From assembly GCF_036898095.1 (NCBI RefSeq), contig NC_090746.1, positions 114,187,221 to 114,251,220 of the forward strand: a stretch of DNA of 64,000 nt, written 5' to 3'. Below the pieces are notes generated by a model. It was given only the letters and a program-made list of their open reading frames with translations, ran no database searches and was not told the origin of the DNA. Shown piece after piece: positions 29,738-42,400 of the stretch. The position numbers were made by a program, and so were the translations under genes. The stretch is from Palaemon carinicauda. Taxonomy: Eukaryota; Arthropoda; Malacostraca; Decapoda; Palaemonidae. The first letter of the stretch is position 1; the number at the start of each line of letters is the position of its first letter.

Positions 29738-30837
29738 TGGCTGTTATAGAACAACATTCGGGAACTTATGAAGTTCTCGAAAGCTGATTAACTGGTTTAA
29801 AAAAACTACCTGACAAATATGTCATTGCATATGCACAGAAAGCACCACAAACCATAGGAAAAAAATGCATGTGCAATAAGTCCCCTTCAGTCTCTCAGAT
29901 GTAAACAATGGACTTGAGAGTGAAAAACATACCTCACATTTTAATCGACCGATATGTAAGTTATTATGCCCCAGCCCATATTAAACATATAGATAAAAAC
30001 CAAACTAGCCAGCACTAGTAGTTAAAGTATCATATATTTACCAAATACATTGCAAACACAGTATTCTATTAACAGTAGGAAAAACAATTTGTCCTGTAAG
30101 GAAAGCTTTCCTGAATGACAATACTGTATTCATTTCAAGATTCGTTCAGAAGGCCACAAACTCTAACTTAACCTAGTAGTTCCCAGGTCACAGACATACC
30201 CATGGACAAGCTGCCAGAACCCCTTCCTAGGTCACAGACCTAGCGGGGGGTGGGGGGTGGCAAGGCCCCAGACCCCCTTCCCAGGTTACAGACCTAGCAG
30301 GGGGGCAATCCCAGGTCACAGATCTAGCCGGGGGCAAGCCATTCGGACTCCCCTTTCCAGGTCACACACCCTTAAAGTAAATCACAAATAATGCTATACC
30401 TCATCTCCTTTATATGAAATAACATTGGAACTACATCGGGGTCATAAAAGTAAATTACAAATAATTGCTTTCCTATGCAAACCGTTTCAAGTAAACAAAC
30501 AAATGAGAAATAACTTAGGAGCATGAAATACCAATATTTTGTGTAATTTTTCGCTGATTTATTATGTGTCCCCAAGAATATTGCATAGAGCAGATAAGGT
30601 TAGTTTTACCCTTTTTTATAGATTTCCCAGTAAATTTTCCCTACCAAAAAAAACCAGTTCCCCCTGGCCCCCATTACCGTAGGATATATCTTATTAACTA
30701 TTCATTTGCGACAGAAATAAAGGTCAATTAGAAGAAAATGGGAGTTTTTCTATATAAAAACCCATTTCTTTCTTAGCAAAGCTTTTCCTAAGTTGTTCTA
30801 TAGTAATACTGTGAAATGGTCTTCTCACATAAAGATT
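29738..30837. repeat. Host repeat, unit II continuation and next unit (no gene)
   Basis: From tggctgttatag the order of short matches to 14,850-15,060 continues (agttct, attatgtcat, cagtctct). From about 30,130 the aacctagt/cccaggtcaca block seen at 22,310 begins again, suggesting a further unit of the same diverged array. No coding signal. Confidence 0.45.
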
Positions 30838-31060
30838 AAAGGTTAAAGGTGTCTGGTTTCAGTTCCAGTTCCATCAGAATAGATGCTCACCAGAACGTCA
30901 GCCGGGCAAGCACAAACCCCCACTGTGGTGCCCTACCACAGCAGTGGCCTACCCAGTCAACAGCTTAAACTCATGGTCGAATTGCTGCCGTGTGAATGCT
31001 TGGCAAATCCGTTACCACTATACTAGCCAGGAGGCTCAATCCCAGCATCTTTACCTACAC
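30838..31060 (-). mobile_element. tRNA-headed SINE (family 1)
   Basis: Read on the minus strand, the head is CTGGCTAGTATAGTGGTAAC, a tRNA-like A-box region (compare tRNA-Asp/Glu TAGTATAGTGGT). Next come TTCACACGGCAGCAATTCGA as a weak B box and a unique body. It ends ACACCTTTAACCTTTAATC near 30,838. The tail resembles that of the second SINE family at 60,372. Confidence 0.65.
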
Positions 31061-31660
31061 AGTCTAGGGTAGCATACCCTTACCTATCTTGACTTGATCC
31101 TCGTGTCCATACTTACTTTCATTTACATAACAGAATGACCAAACATAGCAGTGTGTGATGGAAAAATGGTTCACCAACTTGGAAATTATATAGAACTCAT
31201 AAAACTTTGACAAAAATCAATCAATGCAGATTAGGTTAGGTAACACTTTACTAAAGTTTGAGAGTTCACTGAACAACTTTTACTCCCTACAATTTATTGA
31301 CATGGTCACAATAGGCAATCCATCTGCAAATTTTCATAATACCCATTGGCATTTTGAATGGTACAGTACATCCTTACTTAACCTAACCTAGGCTAGTGTC
31401 CACTTACCGTACGATACTGGCAATCAGGAGCTTTGTTTGGTATAAATTTCCCTACTTAAACTATATTATATATTTATAGCTTACCTTTATTACTGTAGGA
31501 AGCCGAAGGGTATGCTTAGAGGATGGTCCCTAGTAGGCCTATGTCTTAACTCGGCCGTCTATCTTGCCCAAATATCACAAATCACTTGTACAAGAATGAC
31601 AGCGTTCCTTTGACATGTTCCATCACCAATACAATATCCAAAAGCCGAGCATGGTAGTCA
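31061..31660. other. Intergenic, nothing recognised
   Basis: AT-rich DNA with scattered ccta/aacc words. No frame, RNA gene or repeat boundary that I can support. Confidence 0.5.
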
Positions 31661-32095
31661 CATCGATGGGCTGGGATAGGCTAGGCTAGGCCTATTGCAT
31701 CAATGGGCTGGGCTGGGCTGGGCTGGGCTGGGCTGGGCTGGGCTGGGCTAGGCTAGGCTTATTGCATCGATGGGCTGGGCTGGGCTGGGATAGGCTAGGC
31801 CTATTGCATCGATGGGCTGGGCTGGGCTGGGCTAGGCTAGGCCTATTGCATCGATGGGCTGGGCTAGGCTAGGCCTATTGCATCGATGGGCTGGGCTGGG
31901 CTGGGCTGGGCTGGGCTAGGCTGGGCTAGGCTAGGCTAGGCCTATTGCATCGATGGGCTGGGCTGGGCTAGGCTAGGCCTATTGCATCGATGGGCTGGGC
32001 TGGGCTGGGCTGGGCTGGGCTGGGCTGGGCTGGGCTGGGCTAGGCCTATTGCATCGATGGGCTGGGCTGGGCTAAGCTAGGCTAGGCCTATTGCA
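31661..32095. repeat. GGGCT satellite with higher-order unit
   Basis: About nine units, each a run of 2 to 9 gggct pentamers, then one or more aggct, then aggcctattgcatcgat. Pentamer number varies between units while the 17-bp closing block is nearly constant. It is G-rich on the plus strand. Confidence 0.9.
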
Positions 32096-32985
32096 AGTCG
32101 ACCAATAGCCTTAGGTAACACTAGGCCATACTTTTACGAGTCTTCTACCAAACCTAGGCCTAATATTTTAGCTGGTTTAATAATGAACCTAGACCTACCA
32201 CTTCCACAGATAGGTTTAACCTAAAAAAGCATTTTGGCAGGTTCACTAAAGGGTCAAAGCTTCACGTGAGGTTTACGGTCACCTAGGCCTAGTACTTTTT
32301 CTGACAAGTTTAGCATGTTTGGCAAAGGTTCTTGAACACTTACAAATTCCGAGAGTTAGTTTCCATCCATTACAACATATTCACACAATAAACTACAGTA
32401 AATTTCAGAATTGTTGTCAAAGAATAAAGTTTTGGATCAAACTATTCCCGAAAAAAGGTTTGGTGAACTTGCCGTATGTTATAGAATGGCTTTCCGGTAC
32501 AGTATTTCCCATTAAGCTGGTCATGGAGACGAAAAATACGTAGAAGTATATATACAGTATTCGTTTACGTAGCACAATTGAAATATACTTATGTTTGTAA
32601 GTTAGTTCATAAAGAAACACGAAGGATTCACAAACTTCTTCCACAATCAACCACTATTCACTAACTACTGTAACATAAAGGCAGTGTATACGTGTGGGTT
32701 AGTGTAAAATTCCCTAAAACTCTTGATAAAAAATCCCCATTTCCAGAAATATATTTTCTTCTAATACAGAAATGACTCGCTATACTTCACGTAATTGTAA
32801 ATAAACTAATTGTAACAATATAAAGGTTTACTCATCTCTGTTTCTTCTATAGATACATGTTTAAAATATAGTCACCAGTCATCCAAATTCCCCAAACCTA
32901 AGGATAAATTCCCAAATGTAGGGATAAGTCTCCAAATCTAGGGGATAAATCCCCATATCTGGCAACCCTGCATAAAGGATGCTGA
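32096..32985. other. Intergenic, nothing recognised
   Basis: No gene or named repeat seen. Short frames at 32,319-32,543 (plus) and 32,417-32,650 (minus) overlap each other and look random. Confidence 0.5.
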
Positions 32986-33600
32986 TCATATTATTATTAT
33001 CATTATTATTATTATTATTTGCTAAGCTACAACCCTAGTTGGAAAAGTAGGATGCTATAAGCCCAGGGGCTCCAAAAGGGAAAATAGCCCAGTGAGGAAA
33101 GGAAACTAGGAAAGATAGACTATTCTAAAAACAGTACCATTAAAATTAATATTTCCTACATAAACTATAAAAACTTTAACAATACAAGAGGAAGAGAAAT
33201 ACGATAGAATAGTGTATCCTCAAGCAAGAGAACTCTAACCCAAGACAGTGGAAGACCATGCCCATGGTTCAGAGGCTATGGCACTAGCCAAGACTAGAGA
33301 GCAATGTTCTGATTTTGGAGTACCCTTCTCCTAGAAGAGCTGCTTACCACAGATAAAGTCTCTCTTCTACCCTTACCAAGAGGAAAGCAGTCACTGAACA
33401 ACTTCAGTGCAGTAGTCAACACCTTGAGAGAAGAATAATTGTTTGGTAACCTCAGTGTTGCTATGTGTAGGAGGACCTACACATAGCCTATGTTGGCAAG
33501 GGGGAAATGAACCGTAACCAAAGAGAAGGATCCAATGTAGTACTGTCTGGCCAGTCAAAAAGGACCCCATAACTCTCTAGCGGTAGTATCTCAACTGCAG
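32986..33600 (-). mobile_element. SINE-like element with LINE-type 3' tail and (TAA)n
   Basis: On the minus strand it begins near 33,600 (TACCGCTAGAGAGTTATGGG, then GACTGGCCAGACAGTACTAC). Its non-coding body ends with CTCACTGGGCTATTTTCCC, GGAGCCCCTGGGCTTATAGC, CCAACTAGGGTTGTAGCTT and (TAA)n at 32,986-33,020. The last ~130 bp are the same tail as in the LINE copies at 48,090, 56,519 and 59,618, while the body is different. Confidence 0.7.
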
Positions 33601-33734
33601 TGAATGTTTATGTTGAACAAGGTGACACAAGTCTGTCTTCATGGATAAACTACGACATATCTATTTTAACAGTTACTGATCTTAAAATATTTTATATTCT
33701 TCATTCAGTACTTCTCAAATATAGTTAACTTACT

Positions 33735-33831
33735 ACCATCTTTCCTTTCCTCACTGGATTTTTTTTCCCTGTTGGAGCCCTTGGGCTTAAAGCATCCTGA
33801 TTTTCTAACTAGGGTTGTAGCTTAGTTAGTA

Positions 33832-33879
<48 letters not shown>

Positions 33880-33880
33880 T
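33735..33880 (+). mobile_element. LINE-type 3' tail with (TAA)n
   Basis: tttcctttcctcactgg, cctgttggagccctt, ctaactagggttgtagctt and then about 15 taa units. A short, 5'-truncated copy of the tail, facing the copy at 32,986-33,600 across about 130 bp. Confidence 0.75.
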
Positions 33881-33884
33881 ATAC

Positions 33885-35310
33885 CTTAGTCCAGACTGTA
33901 AGGATTGTATCCGGAGACATCAGGATAGAGTTTGGAATAGAAAAATGTGCCTAGTTAATATACAAAAGGGCAAAGTAAAAAGGACTGAAGGAATAAAGCT
34001 ACCAGATGGGAGCAACATCGAATACATAGATGAGATAGGATACAAATACCTGGGAATAATGGAAGGAGGGGATATAAAACACCAAGTGATGAAGGACACG
34101 ATCAGGAAAGAATATATGCAGAGACTCTAGGTGATACTCAAGTCAAAACTCAACGCTGGAAATATGATAAAAGCCATAAACACATGGGCAGTACCAGTAA
34201 TCAGATACAGCACAGGAATAGTTGAATGGACGAAGGCAGACCTCTGCAGCATAGACCAGAAAACTAGGAAACATATGACAATACACAAAGCACTACACCC
34301 AAGAGCAAATATGGACAGACTATACATAACATGAAAGGAAGGAGGGAGAGGACTACCAAGTATAGAGGACTGCATTAACATCGAGAATTGAGCACTGGGG
34401 CAATATCTGAAAACCAGTGAAGACGAGTGGCTCAAAAGTGCATGGGAAGAAGGACTGATAAAAGTAGACGAAGACCTAGAAATATAAAGACAGGAGAATG
34501 ACAAACAGAACAGAGGAATGGCACAACAAACCAATGCACGGACAATACATAAGACAGATTAAAGAGCTAGCCAGTGATGACACGAGGCAATGGCTATTGA
34601 GGGGAGAGCTCAAAAAGGAAACTGAAGGAATGATAACAGCGGCACAAGATCAGGCCCTAAGAACCAGATATTTTCAAAGAATGACAGACGGAAATAATAT
34701 CTCTGCCATATGTAGGAAGTGCAACACAAAAAATTAAACCATAAACCACATATCAAGCGAATGTCCGGCACTTGCACAGAACCAATACAAAAAGAGGCAT
34801 GATTCAGTGGCAAAAGCCCTCCACTAGAGCCTGCGCAAGAAACATCAGCTAACTTGCAGCAATAAGTGATACAAGCACCAACCCGAGGAAGTGATAGAAA
34901 ACGATCAGGCAAAGATCATCTGGGACTATGTTATCAGAGCAGATGGGGTGATATGCGCAAATAGACCAGACATGACGTTGATTGACAAAATCAAGAGGAA
35001 AGTATCACTCATTGATGTCGCAGTACCATGGAACTCCATAGTTGAAGAGAAAGAGGGAAAAAATGGATAAGTATCAAGACCTGAAAAGAGAAATAAGAAG
35101 GATATGGGATATGCCAGTGGAAATTGTACCCATAATCATAGGAGCACTAGGCACGATCCCAAGATCCCTGAAAAGAAATCTAGAAAAACTAGAAGCTGAA
35201 GAAGCTCCAGGACTCATGCAGAAGAGTTTGATCCTGGAAATGGCACACATAATAATTGATGGACTCCTAAGGGGGCAGAATGCAACCCAGAACCCTACAC
35301 TATAAATACC
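33885..35310 (+). mobile_element. R2/NeSL-type LINE fragment with restriction-like endonuclease
   Basis: Decayed ORF in pieces (33,945-34,130, 34,131-34,334, 34,498-34,737, 35,042-35,305). In order: RT thumb region (GIEKC at a frameshift, KGKVKRTEGI, YKYLGIMEGG); a linker with VPVIRYSTGIVEW; a zinc knuckle CRKC ... HISSEC at ~34,711-34,770; an endonuclease signature RPDMTLIDK ... SLIDVAVPWN near 34,960-35,035. This order is that of LINEs with a C-terminal PD-(D/E)XK endonuclease. The catalytic RT centre is missing (5' truncation), and several stops are present. Confidence 0.75.
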
Positions 35311-37560
35311 AACTAGTTGAAAAGACTGTGATAGAGGGAAAAAATAATAATAATGATATGTAAAGGGCCAAGACCAATATCTTGAGAACCACCCAAGATT
35401 ACATTTCTGTAGTCCCAATGTTGGGCTCTCAAAAACCTTTCTTTGTAACCTATTAGTTGAATAGTAAAACATACAGTATCACTGTACTTGCAAATGATCC
35501 AACAAATGTAAAAAGCAGCAATAAATTCTATACCAAAATCAGGAGATTTCTATTCAGAATTGGATCTTTCAAGAAGAGCAGCACAATCACCAAGGCCATT
35601 GCAAAAGCCAAACTTTAAACTACGGGACAGACAGCTGATTTATTACCGCAAATGCATTTATACATTCTAGCAACAGAGGTTCAGAAACTTTTGATGATGT
35701 GGTAGTTATACTTTAGCAACTTTGCAGTTTTTGGCAAGGCTAGAGTAACATTAGTCGCCAAAGAGTGCTTGTCAAGGCAGTCTTGCTCCACTGATGTCAA
35801 GTAATTTATTGTAAGTGATTTAAGACGGGTCATAATTTTTAATAACAATATAGTACTAGACATCACACCATTACTGATTAGAATTCTGCAAGTTACACGG
35901 AAACCCCTTTGATTAAAACATCCTAAAAATCCTTACTATCTCTTCCTTTCATTAACTTTTGACAAGATTAAGAACCTAAATATCTACACAATCCTCTAAG
36001 AAAACTGCCACCAACCAAAAAATCTTCAGCCATCCCTTAGGAGTTGTCTGTAGATAAGAAAATAAAAACACCTATCCACTCTGCAGTCTAAGCAAAGTAA
36101 TTTTATCTCCCATACTAAAGATAATATTCCAGTTACAGATTCATACTAAAATATCCGGCAGAAAAACCAATACAGTATGGCCATCAAATTTAAGAACTCG
36201 CTTACAACCAGTCCTTAATCATTAAGTAGCATTTTGTTAAAGCTTTAATGTTTACTGAAACCAGGGTAGTCATAGTACAATAAACTAAAACACCAGGCTT
36301 TTGAAGACAGTTTGTAGATGGTAACCCAACTACAGATAGGTCCCGAACTTGCTATCAGTCTTGTTAGTTATTCATCCAACTACCAAAGTGCATGTGTAAT
36401 AAAAACATGGTAATATAACTTTATTAACTGTTGTCATTCAATAACTGTGATAATAATATAGGGTAGAAATTCTGACACCATAGGATTTGTTTGCAACAGT
36501 CATAATTAGTAGATGGATGCTTCCTTCCACCAAACTCCCACAGAGACATACTTACATGTGCAAAGCACATCAAACTGACAGGTTATAAGTACTGTATGTA
36601 AAACCAATATAGCATTAGGGTCACGTTACCATTGAAACTTTTTCTTCATCTCATGCAATCAACTTTTACAGACATGAAATCTTTCTGTCCTATCTCATCC
36701 TGCTCCTAGTAGTGTGATTTATCCTATCACATTGGGTTAGATTCCAATTGACCATAAAGTAATTGAATGGTGCCATAAACTGCAGTACCGGTAAACTACT
36801 TGTAAATATAGGTACAGTAATATACCATTAGTAAAGAGTAAAGATGTATTAAGAATATAAAGGCCATATTTCTCTGAAAGACAGTAGAGATGTACTGTTA
36901 CAAATAGAGATTTTAAGGAGGTATGACAACAAAATGTAAAATTTCATTGCTGAAGTGGGCTGGGAAGATGCAGTATACCAATGAGGAAGATGCCAAGAAG
37001 TGTCGATATTCAGGGGATGGAAAATAAGCCGACTTAAAAGATTAAAATGATTAAAGGGTGATGATAAATAAAGTGGGGCACTCTCACACAAAAGTCAAAA
37101 CATAGGGAAGTAACAAACTCAGGTGGGAGTGACCAACAAAAGCCATCAAGAGACAGATAAAAACCTGGATCAAGAAAAAATTTTGAGAAACAAACAGAGA
37201 AAACTCATCAAATGTCTCTCCCTATTAAAAGAAAACAATCAAAATCATCAAGGAAGATGATGATGGTCAAAGACAATATGGCTATTCTGAGATACAAGGA
37301 CCTAAAAGAAAATCTTATAAGCATTCACATTTCATTCACAGGCACTGTAAACATCGGAGTGTCTATTATTCCAATTACACTTTGTAGTACTGTCCATACG
37401 GTAATTCTATCCGTTTTAAACCTGGTTAGGCTAACCTGTGTACGACCTTTATCACATGGCTTGATAAACCATTGGGTTATACGAGTCTACAGACTGTTAA
37501 CGGTGATATGGTGTGTTATCCTGGTATAACGTTGTCTTTTCATTTAAATTATTTCTATTA
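35311..37560. other. AT-rich intergenic, nothing recognised
   Basis: No frame with family resemblance, no long repeat. Short frames such as 36,849-37,091 (minus) and 37,212-37,529 (plus) have no recognisable motif. Confidence 0.5.
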
Positions 37561-38399
37561 CAGGTGAACAAAATTAAGCCTAACGGCATCCAAGTATGAT
37601 GGGATAACCTGGGTAACCCTAGATAAGGTCACAAGTGTTGTCTGGTGCATAGTAATTGTTCTGCTGTTTGGGGCAGGGCTTGGGTCCCTGAGGCAGAACA
37701 TCATAGAGCTAAGGCCTTTTTCCTTCTTTCTATGTGGGTGAAAGGATTTTCTAAGATCGCAGGATTTGCTGAGCACTGTATTTACCCAGCACGTCCAGAG
37801 ATCTTGATGGTATAGATATCCCAAACTCAGCGGTTAGGGATTTTGGAAATAGGGCCCTAGTGGATTGGACCCTTATCCAGGTTGTTCGACTTTTGATCCG
37901 AGGATGACCTAGGCCCGGTAAAGGAAGCTTTACTGATGAGGCCTTTAGAGGTGCCCATGGCTTGTTCAGAGAAATAGCGCTCCCGGGATAGCTTAACGAC
38001 TACACCTCTGCCTAGTTCGGATCCAGGTCAGGGTTCCAGTATGCAGGATACTGGTTTTTCTAGATTGGGTATGCCTGCACTCCAAGTAGATGTCTCTCTG
38101 ATAGCTAGATTATTACAATAGAGGCTTCCATCTACTCCCTCTATAGTTAGCCCAATTCTGGTGTGGTACGGCCAGGTACCGATGACCTGTCTTCTGACTC
38201 TTGCACACTCCAGCCTAGGGGTTGGGCTGAGGTTGGACCTTGGGGTTTCTAGCTTCCAAAGAGTCATTTCTTCTGGAACATCGGACTTGGCTTTTGCTGG
38301 CCCTTCGGGTTACCAGCTTCCAAGAAATTCTCTAGTTGGGATGCTTTCTTCCATTCCTACAGATTTGGCTGTGGTTTGACTATCTAGTGTTCAGCTTCC

Positions 38400-39280
38400 A
38401 TGGAAGGATCCAGGGGGTCTATTCTTTCCGGTTCTATGGTTTCGGCTGTTGCTGGGCCTCCAGATTTCAAGCTTCCCAGGAAGGGTCCTGGAGGAGTTTT
38501 CCCTTCTGTTCAAAGTGATGAAGGTTCAGTGGTGGAGGAGGATGGCACAGAAGATTCTTCTGCCATGGAAGTAGATGAAGGCGGTTTAGCAGGTAACCCT
38601 GTGATGGTTGAGCCTTCTGGTCAGTATAATGTGTTTACTCATAAATATACGTATTTACCATTGGATGGGATTGAGTTAGAAAACCTGATAGTATTTCCAG
38701 ACTCAAGATGGAGATTCAAAGATGCATCCCTTAGAGCATGCCCAAGCTAACACCAAAGGAGGTGGTTGGGATGCCTCAAAGTGGCTCTCAATTATTTACC
38801 AGAAGCAATAACAGATGTGGGGAGGTTTTTACTTGACCACAATTTGTCCAATGCTTCGGTGGTCAGAATGAGAGTGCCTGGTCAGAAAACAATTTCTAGC
38901 AAAACTGACAGACTAAAAGGCTATTATGAAGTATTCTTGACTAAAAAGTGGGACACTCAAGTTGGAACCAATCAATTGGGGGACTATTTCCCATTACTCT
39001 CAGATAACCTTTGGGTCAGACCCTATTCAACCTAGTCTCAGAAGCGACATCTTTGGAATCGGGGGATACAGAGGGTCAAAAGATAGCCACGGCAACGAAG
39101 TAAGGCTACATTTCTTCTCAGCCGTAGATTTGGGTAAAGCGGAGGTAGAGGCATTTCTGTTCAGCGACCCATTGTGTAAGTCACTCTTTCCTCAAGCCCT
39201 TGTTAACCGAGATAGTTCTAACATGCATTGCCACGTCACTTCTGGAGAAGTTGAGGAAAGAGTACTGGCAATTTCTTAAA
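38400..39280 (+). pseudogene. Retroelement gag-like remnant
   Basis: Three plus-strand frames in succession (38,400-38,750; 38,766-39,035; 38,962-39,279) form one broken protein with indels. An acidic stretch (DEGSVVEEDGTEDSSAMEV) is followed by a conserved-looking block with LPLDGIELEN and VFPDSRWRF, and later EAFLFSDPLCKSLFPQALV. The last resembles LLFAPLSKFLFPEELV in gag of element C. I infer a distant DIRS-type gag relic. Flanking DNA from 37,570 to 39,480 is also GC-richer than its surroundings and may belong to the same relic, but I find no RT. Confidence 0.4.
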
Positions 39281-39480
39281 AGGAAGAAAACTTCCTCTCA
39301 AGACCACTCCCTACAAATTCTTGAAACTGGTTTCGAAACCTCCCACTAAGAGACTAGCTCCCATTTCCCATTCCAAGCCCCAATCTACAGAGGTCTAATT
39401 GGGAGGAGAGGTTGTACCTTAGTTCCCCCTTACAAGGTCAGTCAAACTTGTTGTTTCGGACTAGAGTAGGCCACTGGAGG

Positions 39481-42400
39481 TCATCTTTCTCTCTTCAAAT
39501 TAATCTCTTGAAAACATTGTACCTCAAATGTACTCCAAGCAGATAAAAAAATCTGCTATCAGCTCTTCCAAATATTCATTTGCAAGTTCTCCACACACCC
39601 TTTTACTTGAAATAAAAAAAATCTACCTAAACTCCTGGATCTACTTAACTTCCTACCCAAAATACAAGAACTGGATCTACTTTACCTTTTTACCCAATAA
39701 AAATGAGCTAGATGAATTTAGTGGAGCTAATCTACATTTAATACTAATTGAACCAGCTTCATATATGAAATATAAACACTATCTGATGCATCTACTGCTA
39801 ATATACTTAATCACTAATGAATGCAGAATCTTTCTTAGCGATGAAAGTACTGTAAAAATAAATACATAAAACTACAAAGCTAATCTACATTTACTACTTA
39901 TATCAGCTTCATGCATGAAATACAAACACTAACTGGTGCGTCTACCACTAATATACTTTACTACTAATGAATGCAGAACCTTTCTATATACAGTACATAT
40001 ATATAAAAAATACAGAGCAACTTTCCCAGTAAAGTCTTTTTGTTGTCTCAAGGAATTTTATCTGAACCATATTGATATTTATCACATAATAAAATAATTC
40101 AGTTTCATAAACATTGATATGAAATTAAGTACAAGTATTTATAGCAACAGAATTATTTGGCAATGAAAATACATGTTAAAATGTGTGTAAGCATGAGCTT
40201 TATTTTTCACTTTTGGCAAAGTGAAATTTAAATACTTAATACTAGAAAGTAAAAAATAGAACTTATGATTACACACACAGTAATACATATACATCCCACA
40301 TTACACTGAGCTGATATGGCACTTTTAGTTAACAACAGATGGGCAACTTGAGTATGTATGTTTACATATTGGCCTGATAAAAATTGTTGATCATTTGAAT
40401 CCCTACACAAGATATGTTAAAAATTACAGTAACATGCAGTGCAAGGGTAAAATAAATCCAAGTTTTTGGGGAGTATTTATTACTAGAGAAAAAAAGTATA
40501 AATAAAATAAGAATCTGTGGCACTCCTGAGCCCATCAAAGTGCGAAATACAGTGACTTCCGGCAATATCCAATAATTATACTCAGCACTTACATCCAATA
40601 AATAGTTTTAAAAAAACTTAATACCTACATTAAATAATCACAGAAGATTGAAATATGGTCATTATAAGTGTATTGTAATCTAATTGACACAGTTCCTACA
40701 TAAATGCCACCAATAACAAAATAGAAAAAAAAGGTTGTTTTGTTGCACTCCATCCTTTGCTTTCTTTACATCAAACCAGACTCGAGAACCCCGAGCTTAG
40801 GCAGGGAGCAATTTATCAGGTTGTGGGTTTACAACAGTCATTAGATTGATTCCATTAGTTAACAGGTTACAGCCATCTTTTCTCTGCCTTTTTTACTAAA
40901 GGGTGTACTACATGGCTAATCACGACCACTGTATACTCAATTTTGTACACAGGGATATTCATAACCACTGTACACTCAATTGTGTACAAATGGCTATTCA
41001 CGACCACTGTACACTCAATTTAGGTATCAAATTTTGACCTTAAACCATTACCAGAAAAATGTAATGCTGAACTTGAAGGCAAACAAAAATAGAAGACTGC
41101 AAGTAAACCAAAGTATAATTAAAGAATAAGCCTCCATGCTGAAAAAATGAGGTTTTTACGACATTCAAACTGCGTACAGCACCTCATTTCCAGCAATCTA
41201 TAAAATGGAAGCTTTCCAAGTTCCTTCGAGGCTTTTCCATTTAATCTGAAACCTCAAGATGTCTTCAGCCAAACCTTGTTTTTTTGTAATAAAAAATCTG
41301 ATGCACAATATGGTCACTTTTTAGCTAGTGTTGCCAATTACGATCAAGAGCCTTGTTGTTTTTATACAGATCTTGCATCAGTTATTGAAAGGTACACAGG
41401 TCTACCTCTTTGTAACTTACTGTAATAAATACTGTGCTAAGTTGCGGCTATGCTGTTTAGTTTTTAGTAAACTCCGTGGCACCTTTTTGTACATGTTAGT
41501 TGCAGTTCTTTACATACCTATAATTAGATATCCAGCAACTACCAGATTATACTAAGTAGGAAATAATTCCTGTTGAAAATAATAGTAAGAAGAATAATAA
41601 AATAATCAATTAGCTACAGTAAATATACCATAGCACCGATTCCACAAAGTGTTTCAGCTAGAAGTTCACATTACTATTAGACACAAGTAATTAAAAATAA
41701 GTTAACAAAACCTTGCGACTTTTGATAACTGCCGTTTAGTGTTAACATAAAAATGCATAAAAGACTGGGAAAGAAAATATTCAAAATAAATTCATATAGT
41801 ATTGATATCATAAGGCAGTGAAATTCTTGCAACCAAAATATAAGTTAAAATATTCTAATAAATAAAAAAATCCCAATGGAAAAATTCTACAACAAACCAA
41901 TTAACTAGCATACACAGGAATTATTATTCCCCCTCATAGCTGTTCTATGTACATAGATTAGTTCAGTGATAATGTAACCATCTATTAATGACTAATACAC
42001 CAACTAAAAGAGTGACTAATGTGAGTGAATAACATTTTGCAAAAGCTGTGATAGTAAACTAGGGTAATTAAATGCTACATGCTGAAGCTCGTGACAATTT
42101 CAGATACCTAATTGTTTCCCTTCTGGATAAGAACATTAATCCAAAATGTCAGAGTCTGTCTTTATAGTTTGCTTCTTTTCATATGGATCAGTTACTCCAC
42201 AACAATCTTACCATATAGAAAATGGGGATAAATCACCCTACACACAGTTGACTGCATAAATAAGTACAGTACAACACCAACTTCATCCAGCTAACAAAAT
42301 ATGCCAGCTACAGGAAGCTCGTGTTTTACTAGTTACTAAACTGAATCTGACTTGCACTTAGTGAATAATGACTGAAGGAACAGAATTCTGCTGGGACAAG

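Noticed and set aside
33900..35310. A host gene on the plus strand with zinc finger and nuclease
   Set aside because: Stops and frameshifts throughout, and the domain order matches R2/NeSL-type LINEs.
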